Made by a program: the position numbers and the translations under genes
In this document: positions 61,406 to 64,000 of the stretch, piece by piece
Position numbering within the stretch: the stretch's first letter is position 1
Layout: each line of letters opens with the position of its first letter
DNA from: Neobacillus mesonae
GTDB lineage: Bacteria; Bacillota; Bacilli; Bacillales; Cytobacillaceae
Direction: 5' to 3'
Length of the DNA: 64,000 bases
Assembly (NCBI RefSeq): GCF_001636315.1
Contig: NZ_KV440949.1
Span: 2,347,203-2,411,202 of the forward strand
The notes under the pieces: model-generated
Seen by the model: only the letters and a program-made list of their open reading frames with translations
What the model was told of the DNA's origin: nothing
Database searches by the model: none

Positions 61406-62692
61406 CTAAATATTCTTCATATGTTCCAGTTCCTCTTGGGTCAGCGCTTCACGCCAGACCGTGGCACCGAGGCCGTTTAGCTTTTCGACAAGATCGCTGT
61501 AGCCGCGGTCGATATGCTCAAGTCCGGTCACTTCGGTAACCCCCTCGGCCATGAGACCGGCAATGAACAGCGATGCCCCAGCCCTTAGGTCGCTTGCCTT
61601 AACTTTAGCCCCCTGCAGCTGAATCGGACCATTAATGATTGCCGAACGCCCTTCCACCTTGATATTGGCATTCATTCTCCGCAATTCATCAATATGCTTA
61701 AATCGGGCACCATAAATGGTATCGGTTACAACACTCGATCCAGCGGCCCGCGTTAACAGCGTCGTGAACGGCTGCTGCAAATCAGTTGGAAATCCTGGAT
61801 ACACCAGTGTTTTAATGTCTACCGCTTTTAACTCTGGCGCGGTTTTGACAAAAATTTGATCATCACCGGATTCTACGTGAACTCCCATTTCACGCAGCTT
61901 CGCAATCACTGATTCCAAATGGTGTGGGATCACATTATCAATCAGTACCCCTTCGCCCATCGCCGCACCTAGAATCAGATAAGTGCCGGCTTCAATCCGG
62001 TCAGGGATAATGGTATGACGGCAGCCATTCAAACGGTCAACTCCGTCAATGCGGATGACATCCGTTCCAGCCCCTTTAATTTTTGCACCCATATTCGTCA
62101 GCAATGTGGCCACATCAATAATTTCCGGCTCCTTCGCGGCATTTTCAATAATCGTCCGACCTTTAGCGCGTACAGCGGCCAGCATAATATTGATGGTAGC
62201 GCCGACGCTGACAACATCGAGATAAATCCGGGCGCCGCGAAGCTCATCCGCCCTAAGATAGATTGCGCCCTGCTCGTTCGTCACTTGAGCGCCAAGTGCT
62301 TCGAAGCCTTTAATATGCTGGTCAATCGGCCGTGGTCCTAAATGGCAGCCGCCCGGCAGACCAATAACCGCCTTTTTAAAACGGCCAAGCATTGCACCCA
62401 TAAGATAATAGGAGGCACGCAGCTTCTTGACCTTGCCATTTGGCAGCGGCATGGAAATCATCGTCTGTGGGTCAACCGTCATTTCGTCCTCGTTAATATT
62501 TACCTTTCCGCCAATCTCCTCGAGGAGATCCTTCAAGATTTCAACGTCAGAAATATGCGGCAGCCCTTCAATCGTTACTGGTGATTCAGCTAAAATAGTG
62601 GCAGGAATAAGCGCGACAGCACTGTTTTTGGCACCGCTGACCCGCACTGTCCCCTTTAATGGATATCCGCCCGCAATTTTAAGTTTTTCCAT
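61406..62692 (-). CDS. murAB: UDP-GlcNAc 1-carboxyvinyltransferase, MurA2 type
   Basis: A 428-residue enzyme from the ATG at 62692 ([20 protein letters not shown]). The catalytic loop is [20 protein letters not shown] with the PEP-reactive Cys, and [10 protein letters not shown] is the UDP-GlcNAc Lys-Asn region. First step of peptidoglycan precursor synthesis. Bacillus has two copies; neighbourhood with glpX and transaldolase identifies the second (murAB/murZ). Confidence 0.95.
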   Translation of the reverse strand: MEKLKIAGGYPLKGTVRVSGAKNSAVALIPATILAESPVTIEGLPHISDVEILKDLLEEIGGKVNINEDEMTVDPQTMISMPLPNGKVKKLRASYYLMGAMLGRFKKAVIGLPGGCHLGPRPIDQHIKGFEALGAQVTNEQGAIYLRADELRGARIYLDVVSVGATINIMLAAVRAKGRTIIENAAKEPEIIDVATLLTNMGAKIKGAGTDVIRIDGVDRLNGCRHTIIPDRIEAGTYLILGAAMGEGVLIDNVIPHHLESVIAKLREMGVHVESGDDQIFVKTAPELKAVDIKTLVYPGFPTDLQQPFTTLLTRAAGSSVVTDTIYGARFKHIDELRRMNANIKVEGRSAIINGPIQLQGAKVKASDLRAGASLFIAGLMAEGVTEVTGLEHIDRGYSDLVEKLNGLGATVWREALTQEELEHMKNI

Positions 62693-62906
62693 TTTCGACT
62701 CCCTTCTAAGCCCTATGTAAAAACATGAAAGTGAACCGGCTTGGCCCGAGGGTAATCCCGAGCCTGGCACGAGCTATTAGGTATATTTTTCCAATCATCA
62801 TAACTAAAATCCGACAGTTTGTCTAACTTATAGTTTACACGAAAAAATAATTTTCATGTATGTGATTTAAAAAAATTTACACGAAAATGGAAAAAATTTG
62901 TGAAAT

Positions 62907-63557
62907 CTAGGCTTCTGTCCGTGAATTCCAGTCTTTTAAGAACGCTTCAATCCCTTTATCTGTCAATGGATGCTTCGTTAAGCCCATTAATACTTTGTAA
63001 GGAATCGTCGCGATATGAGCACCGCGTAACGCCGCTTCTGTTACATGCAATGGGTGGCGGATAGATGCCGCGATGATTTCTGTTTCAATTCCGTGGATGG
63101 CAAAAATTTCAGAGATGGTGGAGATTAAGTCTAAGCCGTTTTGGCCAATATCATCTAGTCTGCCAAGGAATGGCGATACGTAAGTTGCTCCGGCTCTTGC
63201 CGCTAGCAATGCTTGGTTGGCGTTAAAAATAAGGGTGACGTTCGTTTTGATGCCTTCTTTTGAAAAAGCATGAACCGCTTTTAAGCCGTCCGGCGTCATT
63301 GGAACTTTAACGGTGATATTTGGAGCGATGGCTGCAAGCTCTCTGCCTTCTTTAATCATACCTTCAGCATCAAGTGCAATGACCTCGGCGCTGACAGAGC
63401 CAGTAACTAGGCTGGTAATTTCTTTTAACCGTTCATGGAAAGAAACACCTTTTTCCTTTGCCACAAGTGTTGGGTTTGTTGTTACCCCCGCTAACAATCC
63501 AAGGTCATGCGCTTCACGAATTTCATCTAGATTCGCTGTATCGATAAAAAATTTCAT
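62907..63557 (-). CDS. tal: Transaldolase/fructose-6-phosphate aldolase family (YwjH)
   Basis: A 216-residue small transaldolase from ATG 63557 ([20 protein letters not shown]). The Schiff-base lysine is in [37 protein letters not shown] and [17 protein letters not shown] complete the family. It works in the non-oxidative pentose phosphate pathway, next to fbaA. Confidence 0.95.
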   Translation of the reverse strand: MKFFIDTANLDEIREAHDLGLLAGVTTNPTLVAKEKGVSFHERLKEITSLVTGSVSAEVIALDAEGMIKEGRELAAIAPNITVKVPMTPDGLKAVHAFSKEGIKTNVTLIFNANQALLAARAGATYVSPFLGRLDDIGQNGLDLISTISEIFAIHGIETEIIAASIRHPLHVTEAALRGAHIATIPYKVLMGLTKHPLTDKGIEAFLKDWNSRTEA

Positions 63558-63668
63558 CCTAATCCCTCCAGTTTTGCAATTGAATTTCATGTCTTTGAAC
63601 AGACGGAAACCGCCCTTTGATTGTGGGCGGTTCACTTATTATCATGTGTCCAGCTCAAGCGGACAGCC

Positions 63669-63682
63669 GGTGCCTGACACCA
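63669..63682. repeat. GGTGTCAGGCACC element between fbaA and tal
   Basis: GGTGCCTGACACCA, preceded by TGTCCAGCTCAAGCGGACAG, which resembles the start of the longer dispersed element (TGTCTAGCTCC). It follows the fbaA stop. Confidence 0.8.
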
Positions 63683-63694
63683 AATCAGTCAAAA

Positions 63695-64000
63695 TTACGC
63701 TTTTTGGGATGAACCGAATTCGCGCATTTTGCCGATAACTGTTTCTTTAATCGTTTCGCGAGCTGGTCCTAAGTATTTACGTGGATCGTATACCTTTGGG
63801 TCTGCAGCTAATACTTCGCGGACCGTTTTAGTGGACGCAATTTGGTTTTCAGTGTTAACATTGATTTTCGCTGTACCAAGAGAAATCGATCTTTGGATAT
63901 CCTTTGTTGGAATTCCAGTGCCGCCGTGAAGAACTAATGGCAGACCAGTTGTGTTGCCAATTTCTTCCATCTCTTTGAAACCAAGATTTGGTTCGCCTTT
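63695..64000 (-). CDS. fbaA: Fructose-bisphosphate aldolase class II (C-terminal part)
   Basis: The gene extends beyond the right edge; 101 codons are seen. [20 protein letters not shown] holds the zinc-ligand His and the phosphate-binding region, and [20 protein letters not shown] is the usual C-terminus. It cleaves fructose-1,6-bisphosphate in glycolysis and works in reverse for gluconeogenesis with glpX. Confidence 0.96.
   Translation of the reverse strand, partial: KGEPNLGFKEMEEIGNTTGLPLVLHGGTGIPTKDIQRSISLGTAKINVNTENQIASTKTVREVLAADPKVYDPRKYLGPARETIKETVIGKMREFGSSQKA

Overview
The window looks like the chromosome of an endospore-forming, aerobic member of the Bacillaceae (Bacillus/Neobacillus/Mesobacillus type). 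Evidence: moderate GC, strong AGGAGG ribosome sites, a sigma-B operon (rsbV-rsbW), spoIIR, a YwlE-type arginine phosphatase, a CsbD stress protein, and the gene order known from Bacillus subtilis: fbaA, transaldolase, murA2, glpX, rho, rpmE, tdk, prfA, prmC, spoIIR, ywlB, ywlC(tsaC), mntP, ywlE, rpiB, ywlG, glyA, upp, atp operon. No tRNA, rRNA, CRISPR, prophage or transposase gene was seen.

Layout. 1-24.4 kb is an accessory mosaic of short transcription units: rsbVW, two MarR/MFS efflux modules, an S66 peptidase, VanZ and other small membrane proteins, uppP, azlCD with a divergent MocR regulator, a C45 peptidase, CorA, a CNNM/CBS protein, a multi-helix channel protein and several sigma-B-type stress genes. 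24.5-35.0 kb (minus strand) is an 11-subunit complex I operon, nuoABCDHIJKLMN, without nuoEFG. Its NuoC carries a 270-residue Ala/Lys-rich extension. 35.6-43.3 kb (minus) is the F1Fo ATP synthase operon with atpZ and atpI. 43.6-45.9 kb is a secreted Vpr-like subtilase. 46.2-64 kb (minus) is the conserved housekeeping block ending in a partial fbaA.

How it works together. The atp and nuo operons form a contiguous respiratory/energy block. glyA, upp, tdk, rpiB, glpX, transaldolase and fbaA supply one-carbon, nucleotide and sugar-phosphate metabolism. prfA, prmC, tsaC and rpmE serve translation. Sigma-B-type promoters with GTTT..GGGTAT spacing recur before rsbV, a 51-residue protein, an 88-residue protein, a channel protein, a lipoprotein and csbD.

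Most unusual: (1) six intergenic tandem arrays of unrelated sequence that all keep a 52-bp period around an inverted-repeat core, plus two arrays with an exact 21-bp period. 52 and 21 bp are close to five and two helical turns. (2) A cluster of DnaA boxes between tsaC and ywlB that continues inside spoIIR, where boxes spaced about 21 bp encode a VDK-rich tail. (3) A dispersed GGTGTCAGGCACC element at 13 sites, two of them in frame inside tsaC and prmC. (4) A MarR operator (GTCAAC-N3-GTTGAC) present three times, which predicts a small regulon.
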